Shown: positions 1 through 5,144, counted from the stretch's first letter. The stretch: 5,483 nt of DNA from an uncultured Planctomycetaceae bacterium (GCA_903885855.1 CAISKG010000401.1:1-5483); one strand, 5' to 3'. The notes: generated by a model from the letters alone, not told the origin. Numbers and translations: made by a program.

Positions 1-120
1 CTGCGCTGCCGGGCACGCGCGGCCGCGGTGGCGCCGCCGTCCGAAGCAGCCGGCGCGAGGTGATCCTCGTCCCGCGGGCGCGGTTGGGCTCGCCGGAACG
101 GCGCGGGCGGTCTACGACTG
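1..120. other. Left-edge segment with no recognisable gene, abutting truncated GSIII
   Basis: The reading frame of the downstream glutamine synthetase piece is open back to the left edge of the window, but its translation here is Arg/Gly/Pro-rich and does not resemble the GSIII sequence that should precede it. I translated the other two forward frames and the three reverse frames and found no recognisable protein and no displaced GSIII sequence, so a single frameshift does not explain the loss. The segment may be genuine neighbouring DNA joined by rearrangement, or a misassembled contig end. I see no RNA gene or promoter in it. Confidence 0.5.
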
Positions 121-758
121 GCGACACGGCCAAGCTCCCGCAGGCCGTGGAGAAGCTCCTCCAGAAGCTCGTGTCCGATCACAAGGCGGTGATCTTCAAC
201 GGCAACGGCTATTCCCAGGAGTGGCACGACGAGGCCAAGAAGCGCGGGCTGCCGAACCTCCGCACCACCCCGGAGGCGCTGGCGACCCTGGTGGCCCCGA
301 AGAACATCGCGCTGTTCGAGAAGTACGGCGTGCTCTCGGAGCGCGAGCTCCGCAGCCGCTGCGAGATCTACATGGAACGCTACTGCAAGGACCTCAACAC
401 CGAGGCGCAGTCGGCGATCCAGATCGCCAAGACGATGATCCTCCCCGCCGCCTACCGCTACCAGGGGGAACTCGTCGGCACCGCGGCCAAGCTCAAGGAT
501 CTCGGTCGGAACGTCCACATGGGGACGCTCGACACCCTCACCAACCTCGTCGGCGAGCTGGAGGGGGCGATCGCGCGGCTCGAGAAGGCGGCCGGCCACC
601 ACGGCGGCGGTGACGTGCATGCCGAGGCGGCCCACTACCAGAAGGACGTCATCCCGGCGATGCAGTCGGTGCGGGAGATCGCCGACCAGATCGAGGCCAT
701 CCTCCCCGACGACCTCTGGCCGCTGCCGACCTACCGCGAGATGCTGTTCATCAAGTGA
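60..758 (+). CDS. glnN: Type III glutamine synthetase, C-terminal fragment (5' truncated)
   Basis: Glutamine synthetase makes glutamine from glutamate, ammonium and ATP. Type III enzymes are large (about 700 residues) cytoplasmic oligomers. This frame carries only the GSIII-specific C-terminal region. Recognisable sequence starts near residue 21 (GDTAKLPQAVEKLL). It continues through the GSIII block FNGNGYSQEWH (46-56), KRGLPNLRTT (61-70), FEKYGVLSERELRSR (86-100), an IAKTMILPAAYRY helix (122-134) and the typical tail DDLWPLPTYREMLFIK (217-232). The catalytic beta-barrel with the metal- and ATP-binding residues, roughly the first two thirds of the protein, is missing. The GTG at 60 is only the first possible start in an open frame; it has no ribosome binding site and lies in non-homologous sequence, so it is probably not a real start. 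The stop overlaps rsmG by 4 bp, suggesting an operon in the intact parent locus. As it stands the fragment should have no synthetase activity. Family assignment is firm; whether this is a pseudogene, a split gene or an assembly artefact is open. Confidence 0.85.
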   Translation: MILVPRARLGSPERRGRSTTGDTAKLPQAVEKLLQKLVSDHKAVIFNGNGYSQEWHDEAKKRGLPNLRTTPEALATLVAPKNIALFEKYGVLSERELRSRCEIYMERYCKDLNTEAQSAIQIAKTMILPAAYRYQGELVGTAAKLKDLGRNVHMGTLDTLTNLVGELEGAIARLEKAAGHHGGGDVHAEAAHYQKDVIPAMQSVREIADQIEAILPDDLWPLPTYREMLFIK

Positions 759-1519
759 GCCCCTCAGGCGGCGGCGACGACCGTGGCGGTGGTCCCGGCG
801 GGGGAACCCCCCCCGCCGGGCCGCGCGACGTGGGGGAACTCGCGGCGGCGATCCGTGCCGAGTGCGACCGGGTGGGCCTGGCGCTCGAGGCCGGGCGCGA
901 GCGGGGGATCGCGGCCTATGCCGCCTCCCTCTGGGCCTGGAACGAGCGCCTCAACCTCACCCGCCACACCACCGTGGAGAAACTGGTGGCCCGCGACGTG
1001 GCCGACGCCGCGGCGGTGGCGGCCCTGCTGGGCCCGGGGGAGCGCGTCCTCGACGTGGGCACCGGCGGCGGCGTGCCGGGGGTGATCCTCGCGATCCTCC
1101 GCCCCGATCTGCGCGTCGAGCTCTCCGACAGCGTCGCCAAGAAGGCCCGTGCGGTGCGGGCAATCGTCGCCGAGGCGGGGCTCGCGCTGCCGGTGCACGA
1201 AGGGGCGGCGCAGGCGCTGGTGGCGGCGCGGCCTCCCGGCAACCGCTTCGACGTGCTGGTGGTGCGCGCGGTGGCGCCGCTGCTGAAGTTGCTCGGCTGG
1301 TTCGAGCCGATCGCCGACCGCTACGGACGGATGCTCGTCATCAAGGGGCCGCGCTGGGAGGAGGAGAAGGGGGAGGCCCGCCACCGCGGCTTCCTCAAGG
1401 GGGTGACGGTGCGCCGCGTGGCCGCCTGGACGATCCCCGGCGGCGACGTGGAGAGCGTGCTGCTCGAGGTGCGCCGCCGCGGCGGGCGCGACGGCGAGGC
1501 GGCCGACGGCAACGGCTGA
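755..1519 (+). CDS. rsmG: 16S rRNA (guanine(527)-N7)-methyltransferase RsmG (GidB)
   Basis: RsmG uses S-adenosylmethionine to methylate N7 of G527 in the 530 loop of 16S rRNA; in other bacteria its loss gives low-level streptomycin resistance. The translation shows the family pattern: WNERLNLTRHT (62-72), the SAM-binding glycine loop VLDVGTGGGVPGVILAILRP (98-117), the acidic strand end with SDS (124-126), VVRAVAPL (169-176) and the VIKG strand (195-198). The start is a GTG whose last two bases are shared with the TGA of the upstream GSIII frame (4-bp overlap), implying translational coupling; I see no good Shine-Dalgarno sequence. At 254 residues it is longer than usual for RsmG. The excess is a Gly/Pro-rich N-terminus (residues 2-25) and a charged tail. 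An in-frame GTG at 830 (Val26) would give about 229 residues beginning at the conserved helix, and is a credible alternative start. Function is confident; the start is not. Confidence 0.95.
   Translation: MSPSGGGDDRGGGPGGGTPPAGPRDVGELAAAIRAECDRVGLALEAGRERGIAAYAASLWAWNERLNLTRHTTVEKLVARDVADAAAVAALLGPGERVLDVGTGGGVPGVILAILRPDLRVELSDSVAKKARAVRAIVAEAGLALPVHEGAAQALVAARPPGNRFDVLVVRAVAPLLKLLGWFEPIADRYGRMLVIKGPRWEEEKGEARHRGFLKGVTVRRVAAWTIPGGDVESVLLEVRRRGGRDGEAADGNG
794..820 (+). repeat. Perfect 11-bp hairpin in the GSIII-rsmG junction
   Basis: Arms 794-804 (cccggcggggg) and 810-820 (cccccgccggg) are perfect inverted complements around a 5-nt loop. In the long reading of rsmG it lies within codons 14-22; if translation starts at 830 it is an untranslated leader hairpin. 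There is no T-run after it, so it is not a classical intrinsic terminator. The right arm sits in a run of eight Cs (807-814). Confidence 0.55.
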
Positions 1520-1553
1520 CGGCCCGAGGAATGGCGTGCCCCGCCGAACCCTC

Positions 1554-1568
1554 CGGCCGCCGCGGCCG
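1554..1568. terminator. Possible short hairpin between convergent rsmG and LarA-like genes
   Basis: A 6-bp stem (cggccg, 1554-1559 and 1563-1568) with a 3-nt loop sits in the 49-bp gap between the two convergent stop codons and touches the stop of the LarA-like gene. The position suits a shared terminator, but the stem is short, there is no T-tract on either side, and such palindromes arise easily in DNA this GC-rich. Confidence 0.25.
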
Positions 1569-2774
1569 TCAGGCGTGGCGCGGGAACACGCGCTCGGCGT
1601 CGGCGATGACCACGAGCTCCGCGGCGCGGTGGGCGAGCCGCTCGATCGCCTCCGGCGTGGCGGCATGGCCGAAGCCGAGTTCCTCCACCTCCTCGCCCGG
1701 AAGGTCGGAGAGGAGCACCAGCCGCCGGTCGCCCAGGGCGCGGGCCAGGAATCGGGCGACGAAGGCGTCGGCCACGAGCGCCGCGTCGCCCGACCGCAGC
1801 GCCTCACCGACGAGCCCCGGCAGCGCCACCCCCTGCCGCGACCGTCGCGTCACCTCCCCCGGGGCCTCGGCCAGCCGGCCGGCCAGGCAGATCGTTCCCC
1901 CCGGGCGGGCGACGGCCGCGGCGGCGGCGACGGCCCGGAGGAAGGTCGGCATCCCGCCGTGCGGGTCGGCCGGGGCGGCCACCACCACGTCGGCGCCGCG
2001 CGGGAGGGAGGGGCGCCAGCCCCGTGCCCCGCGGCGCGCGGCCCGAGCCGCGCCCGCCGGGGTGTCGAAGACGACGGCGTGGAGGGTGTCGCCCCGGCCA
2101 GGCACGACGCGCACGCTCGCCATCACCCCCAACTGCCAGGCCGCCTCCATCGCGCGGCGCCGCAGCCCGTCGAGGGCCTTGCGGCCGCGTCGCGACAGCG
2201 CCCGGACCACCTCCTCGCGTGCCCGGGCGCGGGTGAAGGCCGGCCACAGGTCGCCGCCGAGCGCGGGGCCGCCGAGGGCGGCGTCGAAGGTGAACGCCCC
2301 GATCGCCACCACCGCGTCGGCGTCGACGAGGCGCCGCGCCACGTGGAGCGCCTCGCCGTCGGCGTCGGCCGCGACGTAGGACGACTCGGTCTCGCGCTTC
2401 GGGTCGAAGAGGATCTCGCCGGCGAGCCCCTCCGTGTGCGAGAGCCCCTCGAGGCCCGCCACCGGCGGCGCGCGCACGACCACGGTGTCGGCCGCCTCCA
2501 CGCCGGCCCGCTCGAGCCGCTCGCGCACCGCCGCCACCACCTCCCCGGCGCAGGGCACGGGGCCGGACAGCGCGATGGCGACGCGGTCGCCGGGCACGAC
2601 GTGGCCCTCGAGCGGCGGCACCCGGGACGGGGCGTCGAGCGCGGAGGCGGCCGCCGAGCGCGCCTCGGCGCCACGCACGCCCTCCGGTCCGCGGATCTCG
2701 ACGACCCCGGCGCCGGGGCGCGGTTCGAGGACGAGCGGCTCGGCGGCTCCGTAGGCCAGGAGGATGGGCTTCAC
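1569..2774 (-). CDS. Divergent LarA-family (lactate racemase-like, DUF2088) protein
   Basis: LarA enzymes are nickel-pincer-cofactor racemases or epimerases of 2-hydroxy acids. This 401-residue protein follows the LarA layout. It has an N-terminal stretch with ALDAPSRVPPLEG (45-57) and GDRVAIALSG (62-71), where the family has its nucleotide-binding-like strand. A middle section DADAVVAIGAFTFDAALGG (151-169) follows. The C-terminal domain has GADVVVAAPADPHGG (260-274), VARPGGTICLAGRL (288-301), VLLSDLPGEEVEELGF (353-368) and AAELVVIADA (384-393). Length is close to LarA (about 420). The usual signatures are missing: the arginine-containing DxTRP-like motif is replaced by SGPVPCAG (70-77), no GTHR-like motif follows, and the histidine and GGxK-type lysine that hold the cofactor are not visible around residues 160-180. 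Lactate racemase activity is therefore doubtful and the substrate unknown. No larB, larC or larE cofactor gene is in the window. The start is a GTG at 2774 with no clear ribosome binding site; it is chosen because family-like sequence begins there (KPILLAYG). Family call is good by pattern; function is unassigned. Confidence 0.8.
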   Translation of the reverse strand: MKPILLAYGAAEPLVLEPRPGAGVVEIRGPEGVRGAEARSAAASALDAPSRVPPLEGHVVPGDRVAIALSGPVPCAGEVVAAVRERLERAGVEAADTVVVRAPPVAGLEGLSHTEGLAGEILFDPKRETESSYVAADADGEALHVARRLVDADAVVAIGAFTFDAALGGPALGGDLWPAFTRARAREEVVRALSRRGRKALDGLRRRAMEAAWQLGVMASVRVVPGRGDTLHAVVFDTPAGAARAARRGARGWRPSLPRGADVVVAAPADPHGGMPTFLRAVAAAAAVARPGGTICLAGRLAEAPGEVTRRSRQGVALPGLVGEALRSGDAALVADAFVARFLARALGDRRLVLLSDLPGEEVEELGFGHAATPEAIERLAHRAAELVVIADAERVFPRHA

Positions 2775-2794
2775 GTGCGGGGCGTCGGTGGTGC

Positions 2795-2827
2795 GGGGGC
2801 GGGGGCGGGGTGGGGGCGGGAGCGGGG
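2795..2827 (+). other. G-quadruplex-forming tract
   Basis: Six G-runs lie close together on the + strand: 2795-2799 (5), 2801-2805 (5), 2807-2810 (4), 2812-2816 (5), 2818-2820 (3) and 2824-2827 (4). The first four are separated by single-base loops (c, c, t), the arrangement known to give the most stable parallel quadruplexes. It lies about 20-55 bp upstream of the LarA-like start codon, on that gene's template strand. Folding and any regulatory role are inferences. Confidence 0.65.
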
Positions 2828-2890
2828 CGCGAGCAGGGGCCGATTCTCCCCCTCCCGGGCCGCCACGGCCAGCCACGTTTTCCCCTGCCG

Positions 2891-2900
2891 CACGATCGTG
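2891..2900. promoter_or_regulatory. 10-bp perfect palindrome, possible operator
   Basis: The sequence cacgatcgtg is identical to its own reverse complement and lies in the middle of the divergent promoter region, where a dimeric regulator could serve both genes. It is a single short copy with no known regulator attached, so its role is speculative. Confidence 0.25.
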
Positions 2901-3001
2901 GCCCCCGCAGGGTTTCGCCCACCCGCACCTGCCGACCTCACGGGCTCCACGCTCATCCCCCGCAGACGCGGACGACGATGCACAACCTGCACGAGCCCAT
3001 C

Positions 3002-3018
3002 CCCCGGAACGACCGGGG
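3002..3018 (+). repeat. Short 5'-leader hairpin before the Cys-rich gene
   Basis: A 6-bp stem (ccccgg, 3002-3007; ccgggg, 3013-3018) with a 5-nt loop ends 8 bases before the Shine-Dalgarno sequence. It would sit in the mRNA leader if transcription starts upstream, but could be chance in GC-rich DNA. Confidence 0.3.
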
Positions 3019-3026
3019 CAATCCGC

Positions 3027-3032
3027 AGGAGA
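3027..3032 (+). promoter_or_regulatory. Shine-Dalgarno sequence of the Cys-rich gene
   Basis: The sequence aggaga lies 9 bases upstream of the ATG at 3042. It supports that start among several nested open frames in this region, because the frame it selects begins with a signal peptide. Confidence 0.7.
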
Positions 3033-3041
3033 CCGTTTCCC

Positions 3042-3515
3042 ATGTCGCGCCCCAGCTCTCACGCCCGTTCGCTCCTGGCGGCCCTCCTGGCCGTCGTCGT
3101 CGGGGCGTCGGCCGGAGCCCAGGACGGCGTGCCGGTGCTCGGTGGCGACGCCCCCTGCGAGAGTTGCCGCGCCGGCCGCACGCCCCCCTGGCACGGCAGC
3201 GTCGTCGCCGGCCGCGGCTACCCCGTCATGGCGGGCCGGGGGGCGATGGTCGTGCAGGGCTCCGCGTCCCACTGCGGGCCCGCCTGCCGATCCTGCGGGC
3301 CGGCCTGCCGGAGCTGCGGATTGCCGGGGATGTGCGGGCTCACCGGCGCCTGCCATCCGCCGCTGGCCGGCTGGGGCCTCGGGTCGCCCTATCCCCTCCC
3401 CCCCTGCCTGCCGCGGCTCCATTCCTGGCTCCGCGAGGGCACGCTCCTCTCCCCGCAGCCGCTGGCCCTGCCGCGCTGCCACCAGTGCGGTGCGGCGATC
3501 GAAGGGGGCTTCTGA
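3042..3515 (+). CDS. Small secreted Cys-rich protein of unknown function
   Basis: I do not recognise a family for this 157-residue protein. It starts with a clear Sec-type signal peptide: a basic n-region (MSRPSSHAR), a hydrophobic core LLAALLAVVVGA (11-22) and signal peptidase sites of AxA type, best after Ala26 (ASAGA then QDG). The mature part of about 131 residues is rich in Gly, Pro and Cys. It has 12 cysteines, at 39, 42, 78, 82, 85, 89, 92, 98, 104, 122, 146 and 149. Four form CxxC pairs: CESC (39-42), CRSC (82-85), CRSC (89-92) and CHQC (146-149). Residues 78-91 are a tandem duplication of a seven-residue CGPACRS unit. The pattern suits disulfide crosslinking in the envelope, or metal binding by the CxxC pairs; neither is demonstrated. 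The gene stands alone, divergent from the LarA-like gene and convergent with the transporter. The ATG with its Shine-Dalgarno sequence and the signal peptide make it likely real despite overlapping long shadow frames. Confidence 0.75.
   Translation: MSRPSSHARSLLAALLAVVVGASAGAQDGVPVLGGDAPCESCRAGRTPPWHGSVVAGRGYPVMAGRGAMVVQGSASHCGPACRSCGPACRSCGLPGMCGLTGACHPPLAGWGLGSPYPLPPCLPRLHSWLREGTLLSPQPLALPRCHQCGAAIEGGF
3273..3314 (+). repeat. 21-bp tandem duplication inside the Cys-rich gene
   Basis: Two adjacent 21-bp units (3273-3293 and 3294-3314), each starting tgcggg, differ at only a few positions, and the next 6 bases begin a third partial copy (tgcgga). Each unit encodes CGPACRS, so the repeat keeps frame and adds one CxxC pair per copy. 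Confidence 0.85.
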
Positions 3516-3547
3516 CGACCGTGGCGCGGCGGTCCGCGGTCGGCTGG

Positions 3548-3579
3548 CCGGCGCCGTGAGCGGTGTCGTCGGCGGCCGG
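3548..3579. terminator. Possible imperfect hairpin between convergent Cys-rich and SLC13 genes
   Basis: Arms 3548-3556 (ccggcgccg) and 3570-3579 (cggcggccgg) pair over 9 bp with one bulged base, within the 68-bp gap between two convergent stop codons. A bidirectional terminator is expected here, but there is no T-tract on either strand, so the call rests on position only. Confidence 0.25.
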
Positions 3580-3583
3580 GAAG

Positions 3584-4993
3584 TCAGCCCGCGGCGATCA
3601 TCGCCGCGGCGATGATGACCGCGGCGATGATCACCGTGCCGGCGACGTCGAGGAACAGCCCGGCACGGATCATGTCGCGGAGCCGGATCCGGCCGGTTCC
3701 GTAGACGATCGAGTTGCAGGGCGTGCTGACCGGCATCATGAAGCCGAGGCTCGCCGCGAACGTCGCCGCCAGGGCCACCGGCAGGGCGTCCTCGCCGGCC
3801 GCCTGCGCCAGCGAGATCGCCACCGGCACGACCATGTTGGCGCTGGCGGTGTTGCTCGTGAACTCGCTCGTCAGCGCCGCGACCCCCGCCGCCGCCGCCA
3901 CCAGCCCGGCGACGCCCGCCCCCGGCGGCAGGAACCCGGTGAGCCCGCGTCCGATCGCCTCCGCCAGCCCCGTCGAGAAGGAGAGCTCGCCGAGCGCCAT
4001 GCCGCCGCCGTAGAGGAGGATGATCCCCCAGTCGATCGCCGCGGCCTCGCGCCACGAAAGCGCCTTCCTCCCCGGTCCGCCGGGCAGCACGAAGAGAAGG
4101 ATCGCCCCCACCAGCGCCGCCACCCCCTCCGGCACGCGCGCCGCGAGGAGCGCCGGCAGCGGATGGGCCTCCCCGAGCACGAGCCCGAGGACACCCGGCA
4201 GCACCCACAGCGACACCGTGACGGCGAACGCCAGAGCGGTGCTCGCCTGGCCGGCCGTCCAGCGCCCCATCGTCGCGCGCTCGCGGGCCACGAGCGCCGC
4301 GACGCCGTCGAGGCGATCGACGCCGGCGGGGAAGAGACGCCCCAGGAGCACGACGGCCAGCGCCGTGAGGATCGCCGCCACCGGCACGCCGATGGCGCAC
4401 CAGCGTAGGAACGGGACCTCCACGCCCAGTTCCTTGCGGATCAGGCCCAGCCCGATCACGTTGGGGGGGGTTCCGATCGGGGTCGCCAGGCCGCCGATGC
4501 TGGCGCCGAAGGCCACCGCCAGCAGCAGCCCCGTGGCCCAGGTGCGGTCAGGCCGTCTCGACGCCCCGTCCCCGGCCGCCGATCCAGCGTCCTCGACCGC
4601 CGCCAGGATCCCCACGGCGATCGTCGTCATCATCGCCGTGGTGGCGGTGTTGGAGATGAAGGCGCTGATCGTCGCCGACACCGCGGCCACCGCCGCCAGC
4701 ACGCGGCCGGGATGCTCGCCGACGGCGGGGAGGGCGAGGACGGCGAAAGCCAGGCGCCGGTCGAGGCGGTGGACGCGGATCGCCTCGGCGAGCATGAACG
4801 AGCCGATGAACAGGAAGATCAGCGGGTCGGCGAAGGGGCGGAACACCTCCCGCATCGGGGCCACGCCGGCCAGCACGCAGGCCGCCGCACCGGCCAGCGC
4901 CGTCACCGGCAGCGGGAGGATCTCCGTCACCCAGGCCACCACGACCACGGCGAGGATCACCGCCAGCGAGCACGCTTCCGGAGAGAGATCCAC
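3584..4993 (-). CDS. SLC13/DASS-family sodium:dicarboxylate (or anion) symporter
   Basis: This inner-membrane carrier most likely imports di- or tricarboxylates such as succinate or malate with sodium; sulfate or other anions are possible. The 469-residue protein has the family length and its internal two-fold repeat. The N-terminal half has VTEILPLPVTAL (22-33), SNTATTAMM (114-122) and IGTPPN (173-178). The C-terminal half repeats the pattern with TSEFTSNTASANMVVP (375-390) and VSTPCNSIVYGTG (422-434). The two SNT tips and the TPPN/TPCN loops are the known sodium- and carboxylate-binding elements of this family (as in VcINDY), and all are intact. Hydrophobic segments run the full length, with a soluble stretch at about 138-150. 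The start is a GTG preceded by ggagg (complement of 5001-5005) with a 7-base spacer, so the start is well supported. The last helix ends in a pentapeptide repeat. The gene follows ppdK on the same strand after a 177-bp gap containing a large palindrome, so it probably has its own promoter. The exact substrate cannot be read from the sequence. Confidence 0.9.
   Translation of the reverse strand: MDLSPEACSLAVILAVVVVAWVTEILPLPVTALAGAAACVLAGVAPMREVFRPFADPLIFLFIGSFMLAEAIRVHRLDRRLAFAVLALPAVGEHPGRVLAAVAAVSATISAFISNTATTAMMTTIAVGILAAVEDAGSAAGDGASRRPDRTWATGLLLAVAFGASIGGLATPIGTPPNVIGLGLIRKELGVEVPFLRWCAIGVPVAAILTALAVVLLGRLFPAGVDRLDGVAALVARERATMGRWTAGQASTALAFAVTVSLWVLPGVLGLVLGEAHPLPALLAARVPEGVAALVGAILLFVLPGGPGRKALSWREAAAIDWGIILLYGGGMALGELSFSTGLAEAIGRGLTGFLPPGAGVAGLVAAAAGVAALTSEFTSNTASANMVVPVAISLAQAAGEDALPVALAATFAASLGFMMPVSTPCNSIVYGTGRIRLRDMIRAGLFLDVAGTVIIAAVIIAAAMIAAG
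3591..3635 (-). repeat. Three 15-bp tandem repeats at the 3' end of the transporter gene
   Basis: Units at 3591-3605, 3606-3620 and 3621-3635 each start gcggcgat on the + strand and differ at one to three bases. On the coding strand they give VIIAA, VIIAA and AMIAA, the end of the last membrane helix. This could be expansion by slippage or simply low-complexity hydrophobic coding. Confidence 0.75.
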
Positions 4994-5000
4994 CCGCGTG

Positions 5001-5005
5001 CCTCC
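5001..5005 (-). promoter_or_regulatory. Shine-Dalgarno sequence of the SLC13 gene
   Basis: The minus-strand sequence ggagg lies 7 bases upstream of the GTG at 4993 and decides in favour of that start. Confidence 0.75.
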
Positions 5006-5057
5006 ATTCCCCGACCAACGTGCCCGACGCGGCGCCGCCGCCGGACACGCTTCCGGC

Positions 5058-5105
5058 GCCGATCGCAGGGCCGATCGTAGCGCCGATCGCAGTGCCGACC
5101 CGGGG
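5058..5105. repeat. 12-bp tandem repeat upstream of the SLC13 gene
   Basis: Three units, gccgatcgcagg (5058-5069), gccgatcgtagc (5070-5081) and gccgatcgcagt (5082-5093), are followed by a decayed fourth (5094-5105) that keeps only gccga. Each of the first three contains the palindromic core cgatcg. The array lies 65-100 bp upstream of the transporter start, where a promoter or operator array would be placed. Function is unknown. Confidence 0.8.
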
Positions 5106-5110
5106 CCGCC

Positions 5111-5144
5111 GGAGGGAGCGCCGCCCGCGGGCGGCGCTCCCTCC
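5111..5144 (-). terminator. Perfect 34-bp palindrome, likely ppdK 3' hairpin
   Basis: The 34 bases equal their own reverse complement (arms start ggagggagcg and end cgctccctcc), giving a stem of about 15 bp closed by a 4-nt cgcg loop. It lies 26 bp past the ppdK stop on the transcribed strand. No T-run follows, so it is either a GC-type terminator without a U-tract or a transcript-end stabilising hairpin. It is far longer than the chance palindromes elsewhere in this window. Perfect DNA symmetry also leaves open a protein-binding site. Confidence 0.6.

Larger units (their letters stand above)
2775..3041. promoter_or_regulatory. Divergent intergenic region between LarA-like and Cys-rich genes
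   Basis: These 267 bp separate two divergently transcribed genes, so the promoters of both should lie here. I cannot point to convincing -35/-10 boxes. Visible structure is a G-quadruplex-type tract (2795-2827), a perfect 10-bp palindrome (2891-2900), a short hairpin (3002-3018) and a Shine-Dalgarno sequence for the + strand gene. An ATG at 2978 opens a frame without ribosome binding site or protein-like composition and is not called. Confidence 0.6.

Noticed and set aside
764..1807. 347-residue minus-strand open frame antisense to rsmG
   Set aside because: No protein-like motifs; the rsmG signature motifs are clear on the other strand.
610..2379. 589-residue plus-strand open frame over rsmG and the LarA-like gene
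   Set aside because: Arg/Ser/Pro-rich composition with no motifs; it is out of frame with rsmG and antisense to the LarA-like gene.
1536..3515. 659-residue open frame on the plus strand
   Set aside because: It is antisense to the LarA-like gene for most of its length and has low-complexity Arg/Gly/His composition; only the last 157 residues, from the ATG at 3042, have a ribosome binding site and a signal peptide.
2978..3559. Possible gene starting at the ATG at 2978 (MHNLHEP...)
   Set aside because: It lacks a Shine-Dalgarno sequence, becomes Arg/Pro-rich, and overlaps the better supported Cys-rich frame.
1569..4400. 943-residue open frame on the minus strand spanning the LarA-like gene and beyond
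   Set aside because: Only the part from 2774 down to 1569 looks like a real protein. Upstream it is Arg/Gly/Ala-rich shadow translation antisense to the Cys-rich gene and out of frame within the SLC13 gene. High GC removes stop codons.
5058..5093. 12-bp repeats considered as a CRISPR array
   Set aside because: The units are directly adjacent with no spacers and too short, and no cas gene is present.
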